From contig NZ_CP121110.1 in the NCBI RefSeq assembly GCF_029625315.1, positions 3,109,001-3,173,000 of the forward strand: 64,000 bases of DNA, written 5' to 3'. Made by a program: the position numbers and the translations under genes. The notes below the pieces were generated by a model. That model worked only from the letters and a program-made list of their open reading frames with translations, was not told the DNA's origin and did no database searches. Shown here piece by piece: positions 1 to 12,004 of this stretch (the first letter of the stretch is position 1; each line of letters opens with the position of its first letter). This DNA is from Flavobacterium ginsengisoli. GTDB lineage: Bacteria > Bacteroidota > Bacteroidia > Flavobacteriales > Flavobacteriaceae.

Positions 1-1107
1 GTGGGAGCCGTTTTAGCTTCGGTAGGATTAATTCTAATGCCACAAGCTAATATTTTCATTTCTGTACTTCCTGCTTTATGGGTTGGCGCTGGAATGTTAA
101 TGATAATGGATGCCTCTTTCAACATTGCCATGGAGCCTTTTCGTGCACTTGTTGGAGATAATTTAAGAACAGATCAGCGTACTGCAGGATTTAGTATTCA
201 AACCTCATTAATTGGTTTTGGAGCCGTGATTGGTTCAGCACTTCCATACATTTTAACGAAATATTTTGGTGTACCAAACAGCACTGTTCGGGAAGTGTTC
301 CATTGAATTTGACTTTGTCGTTTATCATTGGTGCAGCGGTTTTAATTGGTTCAATCTTAGTGACCTTATTCACAACCAAAGAATATTCACCAGAAGAACT
401 GGCAAAATTTGAAGATCCTCAAAATGAAGTGATTGTTGATTCTGAGGAAAAATCAAAAATTACAGACATCTTTACTGATTTTGCAAAAATGCCAGTAACA
501 ATGCGTCAGCTTAGCTGGGTGCAATTTTTCTCTTGGTTCGGATTATTTGGAATGTGGGTTTTTACAACTCCAGCAATTGCACATCATATTTACGGTTTGC
601 CATTAGAAGATACTTCAAGCCAGCAATATCAAGATGCTGGAGACTGGGTCGGAATTCTATTTGGTGTTTACAACTTAGTTTCTGCCATTGTTGCTTTATT
701 TTTCTTACCATACATCGCTAAAAAAATCGGTCGAAAAGCAACACATTCACTTTCATTAATCATTGGGGGAATTGGTTTAATCTCAATTTATTTCATGCCA
801 AATGAAGACTGGGTTGTATTGCCAATGATTTTAATTGGAGTTGCCTGGGCAAGTATTTTGGCTATGCCATATGCAATTCTTGCAGGATCTATCACACCTA
901 AAAAAATGGGAGTTTACATGGGAATCTTCAACTTCTTTGTTGTTATTCCGCAAATTGTAAATGCATTAATTGGTGGCCCAATCGTCAAATATCTTTACAA
1001 CGGAGATGCCATTTATGCTTTAGTTACAAGCGGGGTAAGTTTCCTAATCGCTTGCAGCTTTAGTTTTTAAAGTAAAAGACGTAGACGACGTTTCTCAAAA
1101 ATCATAA
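1..1107 (+). CDS. MFS sugar (maltose-type) transporter, 5' end outside window, two frameshifts
   Basis: This is a multi-pass major facilitator protein. It probably imports maltose across the inner membrane, inferred from its place 23 nt ahead of beta-phosphoglucomutase and maltose phosphorylase. The beginning is outside the window. The frame breaks near 287 (TVREVFH stop, while the next frame continues GSVPLNLTLSF) and again at 1052/1053. At the second site, removing one t from gcttgcagc restores AALVFKVKDV...QKS and a stop at 1105-1107. Hydrophobic helices run through both parts, with a charged loop (KEYSPEELAKFEDP) between them. I consider it intact in the organism and frameshifted by sequencing error. 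The exact sugar is not proven. Confidence 0.8.
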
Positions 1108-1130
1108 TTAAGAATAATTTTTTCACTAAA

Positions 1131-1784
1131 ATGAATAAAAAAGCATTTATATTCGACTTGGACGGTGTAATCGTTGACACCGCTAAATATCACTTTTTGG
1201 CGTGGCAAAAAATCGCTCAGTCATTAAATATAAATTTTACGCATGAAGACAATGAACTTTTAAAAGGTGTTAGCCGAGTTCGTTCGTTGGATATTATACT
1301 TGGGTTAGGCAATGTTCAAGCTTCTCAGGAAGACAAAGACAAATGGCTAGTTCAAAAAAACGAAGATTATTTATCTTATTTAGTTCACATGGATGAAAGT
1401 GAGGTTCTTCCAGGAGTTTTAAAAATTCTACAACTATTAAAAGAGAAAAATCAAGGAATTGCATTGGGCTCTGCTAGCAAAAATGCAAGACCAATTTTAG
1501 AAAAAACTGGAGTTCTATCTTACTTCGATGTTATTGTTGACGGAAATGACGTTACCAATGCAAAACCAGATCCAGAAGTATTCTTAAAAGCGGCTCAATT
1601 ATTACATATTGATCCAAAAAATTCAATTGTATTTGAAGATTCTGTTGCCGGAATTCAAGCGGCAAATATTGCAGAAATGGTAAGTGTTGGAATTGGTGAG
1701 GAAACAATTTTACATGAAGCTGATCATATTTTTAAAGATTTTACCCAAATCACAACAAGCTTTATTGAAGAGCTAATTGGATAA
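1131..1784 (+). CDS. pgmB: beta-phosphoglucomutase (HAD superfamily)
   Basis: A 217-residue HAD hydrolase-fold protein that interconverts beta-glucose 1-phosphate and glucose 6-phosphate in the cytoplasm. The N-terminal FDLDGVIVDT carries the phospho-acceptor Asp9 and the acid/base Asp11. LGSASKNA is motif II, and KPDPEVFLKAA with FEDSVAGIQAA gives the Lys and Mg-binding acidic residues typical of PgmB. It lies between the transporter and the GH65 phosphorylase. That order is the usual maltose phosphorolysis operon: the phosphorylase releases beta-G1P and this enzyme feeds it to glycolysis. The alternative is a generic sugar-phosphate HAD enzyme, which the neighbours make less likely. Confidence 0.92.
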   Translation: MNKKAFIFDLDGVIVDTAKYHFLAWQKIAQSLNINFTHEDNELLKGVSRVRSLDIILGLGNVQASQEDKDKWLVQKNEDYLSYLVHMDESEVLPGVLKILQLLKEKNQGIALGSASKNARPILEKTGVLSYFDVIVDGNDVTNAKPDPEVFLKAAQLLHIDPKNSIVFEDSVAGIQAANIAEMVSVGIGEETILHEADHIFKDFTQITTSFIEELIG

Positions 1785-1795
1785 TTAGAAAATGT

Positions 1796-1821
1796 GTCAA
1801 TGAGATAATGATCTCACTGAC
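1796..1821 (+). terminator. hairpin after pgmB
   Basis: An 11-bp stem (gtcaatgagat / atctcactgac, one mismatch) with a 4-nt loop lies 12 nt after the pgmB stop. There is no clear T-run, so it may be an mRNA-processing or stabilising hairpin rather than a strong terminator. Confidence 0.4.
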
Positions 1822-1877
1822 AGATATTCTAATACCTCAATTACTCAAATGAATGTAAAAAAGTTAATAAGAACCAA

Positions 1878-1904
1878 GGCAATTATCTAATTCCCTTAAT
1901 TGCC
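1878..1904. repeat. short palindrome upstream of mapA
   Basis: ggcaatta and taattgcc form an 8-bp stem around an 11-nt loop 23 nt before the mapA start. Together with the hairpin at 1796 it fills the 143-nt pgmB-mapA gap. An mRNA structural role is possible; nothing shows protein binding. Confidence 0.35.
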
Positions 1905-1927
1905 GTATTTTCTAATTTAAAGAAAAA

Positions 1928-4232
1928 ATGAATCAAGATTATATAAAACCAGACAATTGGTCCATAATAGAAGAAGGATTTGATGTCGAAAGAGTAAAAT
2001 CGTCTGAAAGTCTTTTTAGTATCGGAAACGGTGCTATGGGACAACGTGCGAATTTTGAAGAAACATATTCTGGAGAAACTTTCCAAGGAAGTTATATTGC
2101 AGGGATTTATTACCCAGACAAAACAAAAGTGGGCTGGTGGAAAAACGGTTATCCGAAATATTTCGCTAAAGTTTTAAATGCTCCAAACTGGATTGGAATT
2201 GATATTGAAGTCAACGAAGAAAATCTTGATTTACATAATTGTAAAGAAGTTAGAAATTTCCGCAGAGAATTGAACATGAAAGAAGGATGGTACAATCGTT
2301 CTTTTGAAGCTATTCTTAAAAACGGAACTGAAATCGCAGTAAACATTCGTCGTTTTCTTTCATTAGATTTAGACGAAGCTGGAGTTATCAAATACGATAT
2401 TACGCCTTTAAATAAAGATGCAAAAATCGTTTACAAACCTTACGTTGATGCTGGTGTAACCAATGAAGATGCCAACTGGGAAGAGAAATTCTGGGAACCG
2501 CTTGAAGTTAAAAAGGGAACAAACGAAGCTTTTGTAACAGCTCAGACTTTCAAAACGCATTTTAAGGTTACAACTTTCATGCACAATACGATTTTTGCTA
2601 ATGGTGAAAATGCAAATATTTCGCCTTCAACAATCGATTCAACTGTCGATAAAGTTCAATATACTTACGGAACTATAATTGCAAAAGGACAAACCTCAAC
2701 AATTCAAAAAATTGGAGGTTATACGGTTTCTTTAAACCACGAAAATACTTTGGCTGGTGCCGAAAAAGTAATCAAATCGGCAGTTGCTTTAGGATATGAT
2801 GCTTTGCTTCAAAACCAAATTGATGCTTGGGCAAAAATCTGGGAAATGTCAGATATTACTATTGAAGGCGACGTAAAAGCGCAACAGGGAATTCGTTTCA
2901 ACATTTTCCAATTGAATCAGACGTATTCAGGAAAAGATTCCCGTTTAAACATTGGTCCAAAAGGTTTCACCGGAGAAAAATACGGCGGATCAACTTATTG
3001 GGACACTGAGGCGTATTGTATTCCGTTTTACATGGCGACAAAAGACCAGCAGGTTGCAAGAAACTTACTGACTTATCGTTACAATCAATTAGACAAAGCG
3101 ATTGAAAATGCTAAAGATAATTTAGGTTTCAAAAACGGCGCAGCTTTATACCCAATGGTTACCATGAATGGTGAAGAATGCCACAATGAATGGGAAATCA
3201 CACACGAAGAAATCCATAGAAATGGAGCGATTGCTTTTGCGATTTACAATTACAACCGTTACACGGGCGATTACTCTTATATTCCAGAAAAAGGTTTAGA
3301 AGTTTTAATCGGAATTGCGCGTTTCTGGCACCAAAGAGCTTCTTTCTCAAAAGATAAAAATCAATATGTAATTCTTGGTGTTACAGGACCAAACGAATAC
3401 GAAAACAACATCAACAATAATTTCTATACCAATTATATTGCAAAATGGTGTATTGATTTTGCTCGCTGAACAAATCGAAAAAGTAGCTTCAGAATATCCT
3501 GCAGATCACAAAAGAGTGATGGCTAAAGTGAGCCTTTCGGCGAATGAAATTCAGGAATGGAAAAAAGTAGCTGATGATATGTACTTTCCAATTTCTCAAG
3601 AACTTGGCATCTATTTACAGCAAGACGGATTCTTAGACAAAGATTTAGTTCCAGTAAAAGATTTAGATAAATCACAGCGCCCAATTAACCAAAAATGGTC
3701 TTGGGATCGCGTATTGCGTTCACCTTACATCAAACAGGCTGACGTTTTACAAGGTTTTTATTTCTTCGAAGATCATTTTTCTAAAGAAGAATTAAAACGC
3801 AATTTCGAATTCTATGAGTCATTTACGGTTCATGAAAGTTCACTTTCTCCTTGCGTTCACTCGATTCAGGTTGCGGCTTTAGATAAAATGGACATGGCAT
3901 ATACATTTTATTTAAGAACTTCTCGTTTAGATTTGGACGACTATAATAAAGAAGTGGAAGAAGGTTGTCATATCACGTCAATGGCCGGTACATGGATGAG
4001 TATCGTGGAAGGCTTTGGAGGAATGCGTGTTAAAAATGACCAATTGCATTTCTCTCCAAAAATTCCGAAAGAATGGAATGGTTACTCTTTTAAAATTAAT
4101 TTCAGAAACCAAATTTTAAAAGTAGCTGTAAATCATAACGAAACAACTTTTACTGTAGACGGCGATCAAGATTTAACAATTATCGTAAATGGAAATCCTG
4201 TAATTGCAAGTAAATTTGTACAAATAAAATAA
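1928..4232 (+). CDS. mapA: GH65 maltose phosphorylase, one frameshift
   Basis: About 767 residues when the frame is repaired. GH65 phosphorylases split maltose with inorganic phosphate into glucose and beta-glucose 1-phosphate in the cytoplasm. The N-terminal beta-sandwich is followed by the (alpha/alpha)6 catalytic barrel. The signature NGEECHNEWEITHEE near residues 415-427 holds the family's catalytic acid. There is no signal peptide. The frame breaks at 3464, where gctCgctgaa should read gctgctgaa; removing the c joins WCIDFA to AEQIEKVASEYP. The C-terminal part has the usual family tail (LHFSPKIPKEWNGYSFKINF). Kojibiose or trehalose phosphorylase is possible from sequence alone, but pgmB and the amylases favour maltose. 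Confidence 0.88.
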
Positions 4233-4248
4233 ATTACAATACATCTAA

Positions 4249-6377
<2,129 letters not shown>

Positions 6378-6385
6378 TTTTTTCA

Positions 6386-6421
6386 AAGACAAGTAATTTC
6401 CCCCATAATTACTTGTCTTTT
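6386..6421 (+). terminator. terminator after susB
   Basis: Perfect 14-bp stem (aaagacaagtaatt / aattacttgtcttt) with an 8-nt loop, ending in a short T-rich tail, 9 nt after the susB stop. Likely ends the transporter-pgmB-mapA-susB transcript. Confidence 0.8.
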
Positions 6422-6489
6422 TACTATAAATTCAAATTAAGAAATTAAATTTGAGGTAACTATTTTCTTCATCTCTAGATAAATTTAAT

Positions 6490-7185
6490 ATGCGCTTCAA
6501 ACTTAATTTCTTGATTTTCCTTTTTACCATTTTTGGATTTAATACATATTCCCAAACCAAAACAAAAGCATCTTATGATTATCTTTTGTATTTGCCAAAA
6601 GACTATGCCAAAGGAACCAAAAAATATCCACTAGTAATTTATTTACATGGTGGTTCGCAAAAAGGGAATGATCTGAATAAACTAAAAGTCTACGGTCTTC
6701 CCTATTTAGTAGAAAAAGGTCAGGATTTTGATTTTATAATTGCCTCGCCTCAATGTCCCGACAATAAATACTGGTCAACAGAAAATTGGTTCGAAACATT
6801 ATATGCCGATTTAGAATCAAAGTATAGAATAGATAAAAGTAGAATTTACATAACCGGCATTAGCATGGGCGGTTATGGAGCTTATATTACCGCTTTAGAT
6901 TTTCCTGATACATTTGCGACTGTTGTTGCATTTTGTGGAGGAATTAACGACAGTGATCTAACGAGAGTCTGCAATCTCAGTAAAATTCCTGTTTGGGCTT
7001 TTCATGGCACAGCCGATGATAAAATTCCATTTAGTGAAACGGAGAGAATTGCGAAAGGCCTTGAGTCGTGCGAAACCAAAAACAATTTCAAGTTTACCCG
7101 TTTAGAAAATGAAGGTCATGAAATTCAGTATTTATACGAAACAAAACCTGAAATATATAAATGGATGCTTGAACAGAAGAAATAA
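6490..7185 (+). CDS. secreted alpha/beta-hydrolase (esterase/peptidase S9-like)
   Basis: A 231-residue alpha/beta-hydrolase with a signal peptide (MRFKLNFLIFLFTIFGFNTYSQ), so periplasmic or outer. The nucleophile elbow GISMGGYG places Ser125. GTADDKIP supplies the acid (Asp176 or Asp177) and NEGHEIQY the His (about 210). YLHGGSQKGND is the oxyanion-hole loop. The family covers carboxylesterases, phospholipases and dienelactone-hydrolase-like enzymes; the substrate is not readable. It ends 12 nt before the GH13 gene, so it is probably co-transcribed and may remove acyl groups from polysaccharide. Confidence 0.8.
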   Translation: MRFKLNFLIFLFTIFGFNTYSQTKTKASYDYLLYLPKDYAKGTKKYPLVIYLHGGSQKGNDLNKLKVYGLPYLVEKGQDFDFIIASPQCPDNKYWSTENWFETLYADLESKYRIDKSRIYITGISMGGYGAYITALDFPDTFATVVAFCGGINDSDLTRVCNLSKIPVWAFHGTADDKIPFSETERIAKGLESCETKNNFKFTRLENEGHEIQYLYETKPEIYKWMLEQKK

Positions 7186-7197
7186 AAAATACAAACT

Positions 7198-9060
7198 ATG
7201 AAAAACCAAAAAACATCACATCTCTATAAACTAATCCTTTTGGTTCTGTTGTTTTCCGCTTCCGCGAAAGCGCAAATCCAAAAAGTAGAACCACCATTTT
7301 GGTACGCAGGAATGAAAAATTCAGAACTGCAGATTATGTTCTACGGAAAAAATATTGCACAATATGAAGCTTCGGTTTCAAACAATGTTGCGATCAAAAA
7401 TGTAGAAAAAACAGAAAACCCAAACTATCTTTTCGTAACCATCGATACCAAAGACGTAAAAGCTTCTGAACTAACTTTCTCCTTCAAAAACAATAATAAA
7501 GTTTCCTTTAAACAAAAATATGCTCTAAAAGAAAGAAGAGCCAATTCTGCAGAAAGAAAGAGCTACGATGCCTCTGACCTGATTTATCTAATCATGCCGG
7601 ATCGTTTTGCTAACGGAAATCCGAAAAACGACAGCGACGCTTCTTTAACTGAAAAAGGAAACCGTCAAGATCCAAGCGGACGTCACGGTGGCGATATCGA
7701 AGGAATCATTAAAAACTTAGATTATATTTCGTCTCTTGGCGCAACTACAATTTGGAGCACGCCTTTATGCGAAGATAACGACAAACAGCATTCGTATCAT
7801 ACTTACGGACAGTCGGATGTTTATAAAATTGATCCGCGTTACGGAACTAATGACGATTATGCTCGTTTATCGGCAGAAATGCACAAAAAGAACATGAAAC
7901 TGGTTATGGATTATGTAACCAATCACTGGGGAATTACGCATTGGATGATGAAAGATATTCCAACCAAAACATGGTTCAATCAATTCGAAACTTTCACGCA
8001 AACGCATCACAGACGAGAGGTAATAACCGATATTCACGCTTCAAAAATAGATCAGGAAGTTTGTGTTGATGGCTGGTTTGTTCCTTCAATGCCAGATTTG
8101 AATCTTAGAAATCCTCTTGTTGCAAAATACTTAACGCAAAATGCTATTTGGTGGATTGAATTTGCTAATCTTGATGGGTTTAGAGTAGATACTTACAACT
8201 ATTCAGATAAAACTGCCATGGCAAATTGGGCAAAATCTATTACAGATGAATATCCGAACTTTAATATTGTAGGTGAAATCTGGATGCACAATCAAGCGAA
8301 TTTAGCTTTTTGGCAAAAAGACAGTAAAATTGGAGCTATTGAAAACTACAATTCAAACCTTCCTTCTGTAATGGATTTTACGCTTCAAAGCCAAATCACT
8401 TCTGCTTTCAGTGAAGATGAACCAAACTGGGACAGCGGATTGATTAAATTCTACAACAATTTTGCAATGGATTTTTTATATCCAAATACCAATAACATTT
8501 TGATTTTTTCCGAAAATCATGATACAGATCGTATGAACGAAAAGTTCAAATATGATTTACCAAAATACAAACTGGCGATGACTTTGTTAGCAACAGTTCG
8601 TGGAATTCCGCAAATCTATTACGGTTCAGAAATCGGAATGGGTGGAGATAAAGGCAAAGGCGGCGATGCCGATATTCGTCAAGATTTCCCAGGCGGTTGG
8701 ATTGGCGACAAAAACAATGCTTTTACAAAAGAAGGAAGAACTCCAGAACAAGCGACTTATTTTGATTTCAGTTCGAAATTATTCAACTGGAGAAAATCAA
8801 ACGAAGCGGTTCATTTCGGAAAAATGACGCATTACATTCCAGAAAATAACACGTATGTATATTTCAGATATACTGATGCTAAAACCGTAATGGTAGTTTT
8901 CAATAACAATGCAAAAGAACAGGTTGTAAAAACAAACCGTTTTAAAGAAAGCATCAAAAACTACAAATCTGGTAAAGATGTTATCACAGGAAAAACATTC
9001 GATTTAGCTTCTGAAATTACATTAGAACCAAAATCAGCTTTAGTTTTAGAATTAGAATAA
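7198..9060 (+). CDS. susA: GH13 neopullulanase/cyclomaltodextrinase (SusA-like)
   Basis: A 620-residue GH13 enzyme with a signal peptide ending at KAQ, probably periplasmic. An N-terminal beta domain (IQKVEPPFWYAGM...) typical of cyclomaltodextrinases comes first. The barrel has all four conserved regions: DYVTNHWG near 235, GFRVDTYNY with nucleophile Asp331, GEIW with acid Glu360, and SENHDTDR with Asp442. A C-terminal cyclomaltodextrinase-type domain follows (NNTYVYFRYTDAK...). It should cut starch, pullulan or cyclodextrins to maltose-sized products for the phosphorylase pathway. The frame is intact throughout. Confidence 0.9.
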   Translation: MKNQKTSHLYKLILLVLLFSASAKAQIQKVEPPFWYAGMKNSELQIMFYGKNIAQYEASVSNNVAIKNVEKTENPNYLFVTIDTKDVKASELTFSFKNNNKVSFKQKYALKERRANSAERKSYDASDLIYLIMPDRFANGNPKNDSDASLTEKGNRQDPSGRHGGDIEGIIKNLDYISSLGATTIWSTPLCEDNDKQHSYHTYGQSDVYKIDPRYGTNDDYARLSAEMHKKNMKLVMDYVTNHWGITHWMMKDIPTKTWFNQFETFTQTHHRREVITDIHASKIDQEVCVDGWFVPSMPDLNLRNPLVAKYLTQNAIWWIEFANLDGFRVDTYNYSDKTAMANWAKSITDEYPNFNIVGEIWMHNQANLAFWQKDSKIGAIENYNSNLPSVMDFTLQSQITSAFSEDEPNWDSGLIKFYNNFAMDFLYPNTNNILIFSENHDTDRMNEKFKYDLPKYKLAMTLLATVRGIPQIYYGSEIGMGGDKGKGGDADIRQDFPGGWIGDKNNAFTKEGRTPEQATYFDFSSKLFNWRKSNEAVHFGKMTHYIPENNTYVYFRYTDAKTVMVVFNNNAKEQVVKTNRFKESIKNYKSGKDVITGKTFDLASEITLEPKSALVLELE

Positions 9061-9091
9061 AGCTTAACCGCGAAGTTCGCAGTATCTTTTT

Positions 9092-9236
9092 GCCACAGAT
9101 TATAAAGATTAGCACAGATTTGTTTGCCACGAATTTCACAAATTTTCACAAATTTAAATATGATAAATTAATTCGTGGAGATTCGTGTAATTCGTGGCAA
9201 AAGAAAAAAATCATTTTAATCTGTGTAATCTGTGGC
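9092..9236. repeat. nested palindrome, cacaga outside and cacgaa inside
   Basis: The outer arms gccacagattataaagatt and aatctgtgtaatctgtggc enclose inner arms gccacgaatttcacaaatt and attcgtgtaattcgtggc. This fills most of the gap between the two GH13 genes. A short aaccgcgaagttcgc word of a third repeat family lies at 9066-9080. Similar elements lie at 11811 and 32893. Confidence 0.85.
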
Positions 9237-9278
9237 TATTTTTTTCAACATGATGTTTATCTAAAAAACTCTTAAATA

Positions 9279-10941
9279 ATGAAAAAATACACTTTCCTTT
9301 ATCTATCTTTAGTATACTTAATAATGAGTTGTTCTGGCTCAAAATCAGTTACAATGAATAATACTTCGAAAACACCTTTCGTTTGGGAAGGAGCAAATGT
9401 TTATTTTTTACTTACAGATCGTTTTTACAACGGAGATACTTCAAACGATGTTAATTTTAACCGAACCAAAACTCCCGGAAAACTTCGCGGATTTGAAGGC
9501 GGTGACATCATCGGAATCACTAAAAAAATCGAATCAGGATATTTTGAAAAATTAGGAATCAATGCCATTTGGCTTACGCCGATTGTCGAGCAAATTCACG
9601 ACGGCGTTGATGAGGGAACTGGACTTAGCTACGGTTTTCACGGCTATTGGGCAAAAGATTGGACAGCTTTAGACCCAAACTTTGGAACCAAAGAAGATTT
9701 AGCCAATTTGGTAAAAAAAGCACACGAAAAAGGCATCAGAATCATTCTGGATGGCGTAATTAATCATACCGGACCAGTAACTCCCGAAGATCCCGTTTGG
9801 CCTTCTGACTGGGTAAGAACCGGCGTTGTCTGCGATTATAAATCATTCGAAAATACAACGATGTGTACTTTGGTAGAAAATCTTCCAGATGTAAGAACAG
9901 AAAGTACTCAGGAAGTAGCGCTCCCTCCTTTTTTAATTGAAAAATGGAAAAAAGAAGGTCGTTACGAAAAAGAAGTATCTTCTTTGGATGAATTTTTCAA
10001 AAGAACAAATTATCCAAGAACACCAAAATATTACATCATTAAATGGCTTACAGATTACATTTTAGAATTTGGAATTGATGGTTACCGAGGAGATACTGTA
10101 AAACATACCGACGAAAACGTTTGGGCAGATTTTAAAAAAGAATGCGATTATGCATTTGAAACCTGGAAAAAACATCATCCAATGCAGGTTTTAGACCAAA
10201 ATCCGTTTTACACGATTGCCGAAGTTTACGGTTACGGAATCAGCGGTGGTCAGGATTATGATTTTGGAGATCGAAAAGTCAATTATTTTCAAAATGGTTT
10301 CAACAGCATGATCAATTTTGAGTTTAAATGGAATGCAAGCACAAAACGATTACGAAGGTTTATTTTCTAAATATTCGAATGCACTTAACAATGACTTAAA
10401 AGGATATTCTGTCCTTAATTATATGTCTTCTCACGACGACGGACAGCCTTTTGATGCCAACAGAACAAAAAGCATTGAAACAGCAAACAAACTACTGCTT
10501 TCTCCTGGAATGTCTCAGGTTTATTATGGAGATGAATCGGCACGATCTTTAGTTGTCGAAGGAACTCAGGGCGATGCCACTTTACGTTCTAATATGAATT
10601 GGGAGGATATTCAGAACAATCCTGAAACACAAAAAACACTTTTACATTGGCAAAAATTAGGTCAGTTTAGACGAAATCACCCTGCTGTTGGTGCTGGTGT
10701 TCACAAATTGATTAATCCGTATCCTTATACTTTTTCCAGAACGTTTACAAAAGGCTCTTTTACAGATAAAGTAGTGATGGGAGTAGATTTACCAAAAGGC
10801 AGAAAAGAACTTCCTGTTGGCGACGTCTTTCCAAACGGAACTAAATTAAAAGATAATTACTCAAATCAAGAAGTTGAAGTTATTGATGGAAAAGTGATTA
10901 TTGACAATGATTTTGATATTGTTTTATTAGAAGAGATTTAA
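9279..10941 (+). CDS. lipoprotein alpha-amylase, GH13, one frameshift
   Basis: About 553 residues after repair. The lipobox LIMSC puts the lipid-modified Cys at residue 18, so it is probably anchored in the outer membrane. GH13 regions are visible: DGVINH, GYRGDTVKH with nucleophile Asp272, AEVYG with acid Glu315, and SSHDD after the break. The frame is lost at 10337/10338, where gaatgcaagcacaaaac should be gaatgcagcacaaaac. The repair gives NAAQNDYEGLFSKYSNAL and recreates GCAGC. It would hydrolyse starch outside the cell or at the outer membrane, upstream of the periplasmic enzymes. The last gene of the starch block. Confidence 0.88.
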
Positions 10942-10950
10942 AATACTTTT

Positions 10951-11020
10951 CTCTCGCAGATTTAGGAAATTGAGCAGATAATTTAAAAGCAATCTGCCGA
11001 ATCTGCAAAATCTGCGAGAG
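10951..11020. repeat. palindrome of the ctcgcaga family
   Basis: Arms ctctcgcagatttaggaaattgagcaga and tctgccgaatctgcaaaatctgcgagag form a long imperfect hairpin 9 nt after the amylase stop. A close relative sits at 60801-60880, and cacgcaga-type cousins lie at 55159 and 56312. It may also act as the transcript end. Confidence 0.8.
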
Positions 11021-11030
11021 ACATAATTTA

Positions 11031-11070
11031 CCACGGATTTAAAAATCACTTTAATCCTTTTAATCTGTGG
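11031..11070. repeat. short cacgga/ctgtgg palindrome
   Basis: ccacggatttaaaaatca and taatctgtgg are the ends of a shortened cacaga-family palindrome placed directly after the previous repeat and before the GDPD gene. Confidence 0.6.
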
Positions 11071-11123
11071 CTATTATTTTTCCTTTGCTCCTTTGTACCT
11101 TTGCAACTCTGAACCTTTATAAA

Positions 11124-11807
11124 ATGAATGTTTTAAAGATTGCACATCGAGGTGCCAAAGCCTACGAACCCGAAAATACTTTACAAGCTTTCCAAAAAGC
11201 ATTAAACCTAAATTCAGACGGAATTGAACTTGATGTTCAATTAAGCTCTGATGGGCATATCATCGTAATTCACGATGAAACCATCGACAGAACAACCAAT
11301 GGAAAAGGTTTAGTGGGTGATTTTACTCTAGCAGAATTAGAATCATTTTTAATTGATGGAAAATACCAAATCCCAACTTTAATCGAAGTTTTTGATTTGG
11401 TTGACAAAAAATGCCTGATCAATATCGAATTAAAAGGCTTAGGAACTGCACCGAAAGTTGTCAGCTTAATTGAAGAATATATTTCAAAAAAAGACTGGAA
11501 TTACAATCATTTTATCATTTCAAGTTTCGAATGGAATATGTTGGAGGAAACATCAAACCTAAATCCAAATATTCCGATTGGTGTTTTAACAGAAGAAAAT
11601 GTTGAAACCGCTTTGGCTTTCGCCGAAAAAATAAAAGCAAAAGCCATACATCCTGATTTTAATTTATTGAATAACGAAAATGTGCAACAAATGCAGGAAA
11701 AAGGATTTCTGGTTTTACCTTGGACAGTAAACACAGAAGAAGACATTCAAAAAGTAAAAAGTTATCAAGTAAACGGAATTATCTCTGATAATCCAGACAA
11801 AATATAA
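11124..11807 (+). CDS. ugpQ: glycerophosphodiester phosphodiesterase
   Basis: A 227-residue cytoplasmic GDPD that hydrolyses glycerophosphodiesters to glycerol 3-phosphate and an alcohol. The core motifs are complete: AHRGAKAYEPENT near the N-terminus, IELDVQLSSDG, then VIHDETIDRTTNGKG. NIELKG supplies the further Glu, and PWTVNTEEDIQ the C-terminal signature. I chose ATG at 11124 because the upstream codons lie in low-complexity DNA and MNVLKIAHRG is the usual GDPD beginning. It stands alone between repeats, so the context adds little. Confidence 0.9.
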   Translation: MNVLKIAHRGAKAYEPENTLQAFQKALNLNSDGIELDVQLSSDGHIIVIHDETIDRTTNGKGLVGDFTLAELESFLIDGKYQIPTLIEVFDLVDKKCLINIELKGLGTAPKVVSLIEEYISKKDWNYNHFIISSFEWNMLEETSNLNPNIPIGVLTEENVETALAFAEKIKAKAIHPDFNLLNNENVQQMQEKGFLVLPWTVNTEEDIQKVKSYQVNGIISDNPDKI

Positions 11808-11810
11808 ATA

Positions 11811-11991
11811 GCCACAGATTACGCAGATTAACACAGATTTGTTTGCCACGAATTTCACGAATTGACACAAATTTATCATCCTAAAATAATTCGCGGAAAT
11901 TAGTGTAATTCGTGGCGAAAGAAAAAATCCTTTTAATCTGTGTAATCTGTGGCAAGAAAAAAAATTAGTGCCAATTCGTGTAATTTGTGGC
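11811..11991. repeat. nested palindrome, cacaga outside and cacgaa inside, plus an extra half-arm
   Basis: Outer arms gccacagattacgcagatt and aatctgtgtaatctgtggc (to 11953) enclose gccacgaatttcacgaatt and ttagtgtaattcgtggc. A third, unpaired arm (aattcgtgtaatttgtggc) follows to 11991, 13 nt before the next start codon. Same nesting order as at 9092. Confidence 0.85.
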
Positions 11992-12004
11992 AACTCAAAA
12001 AAAT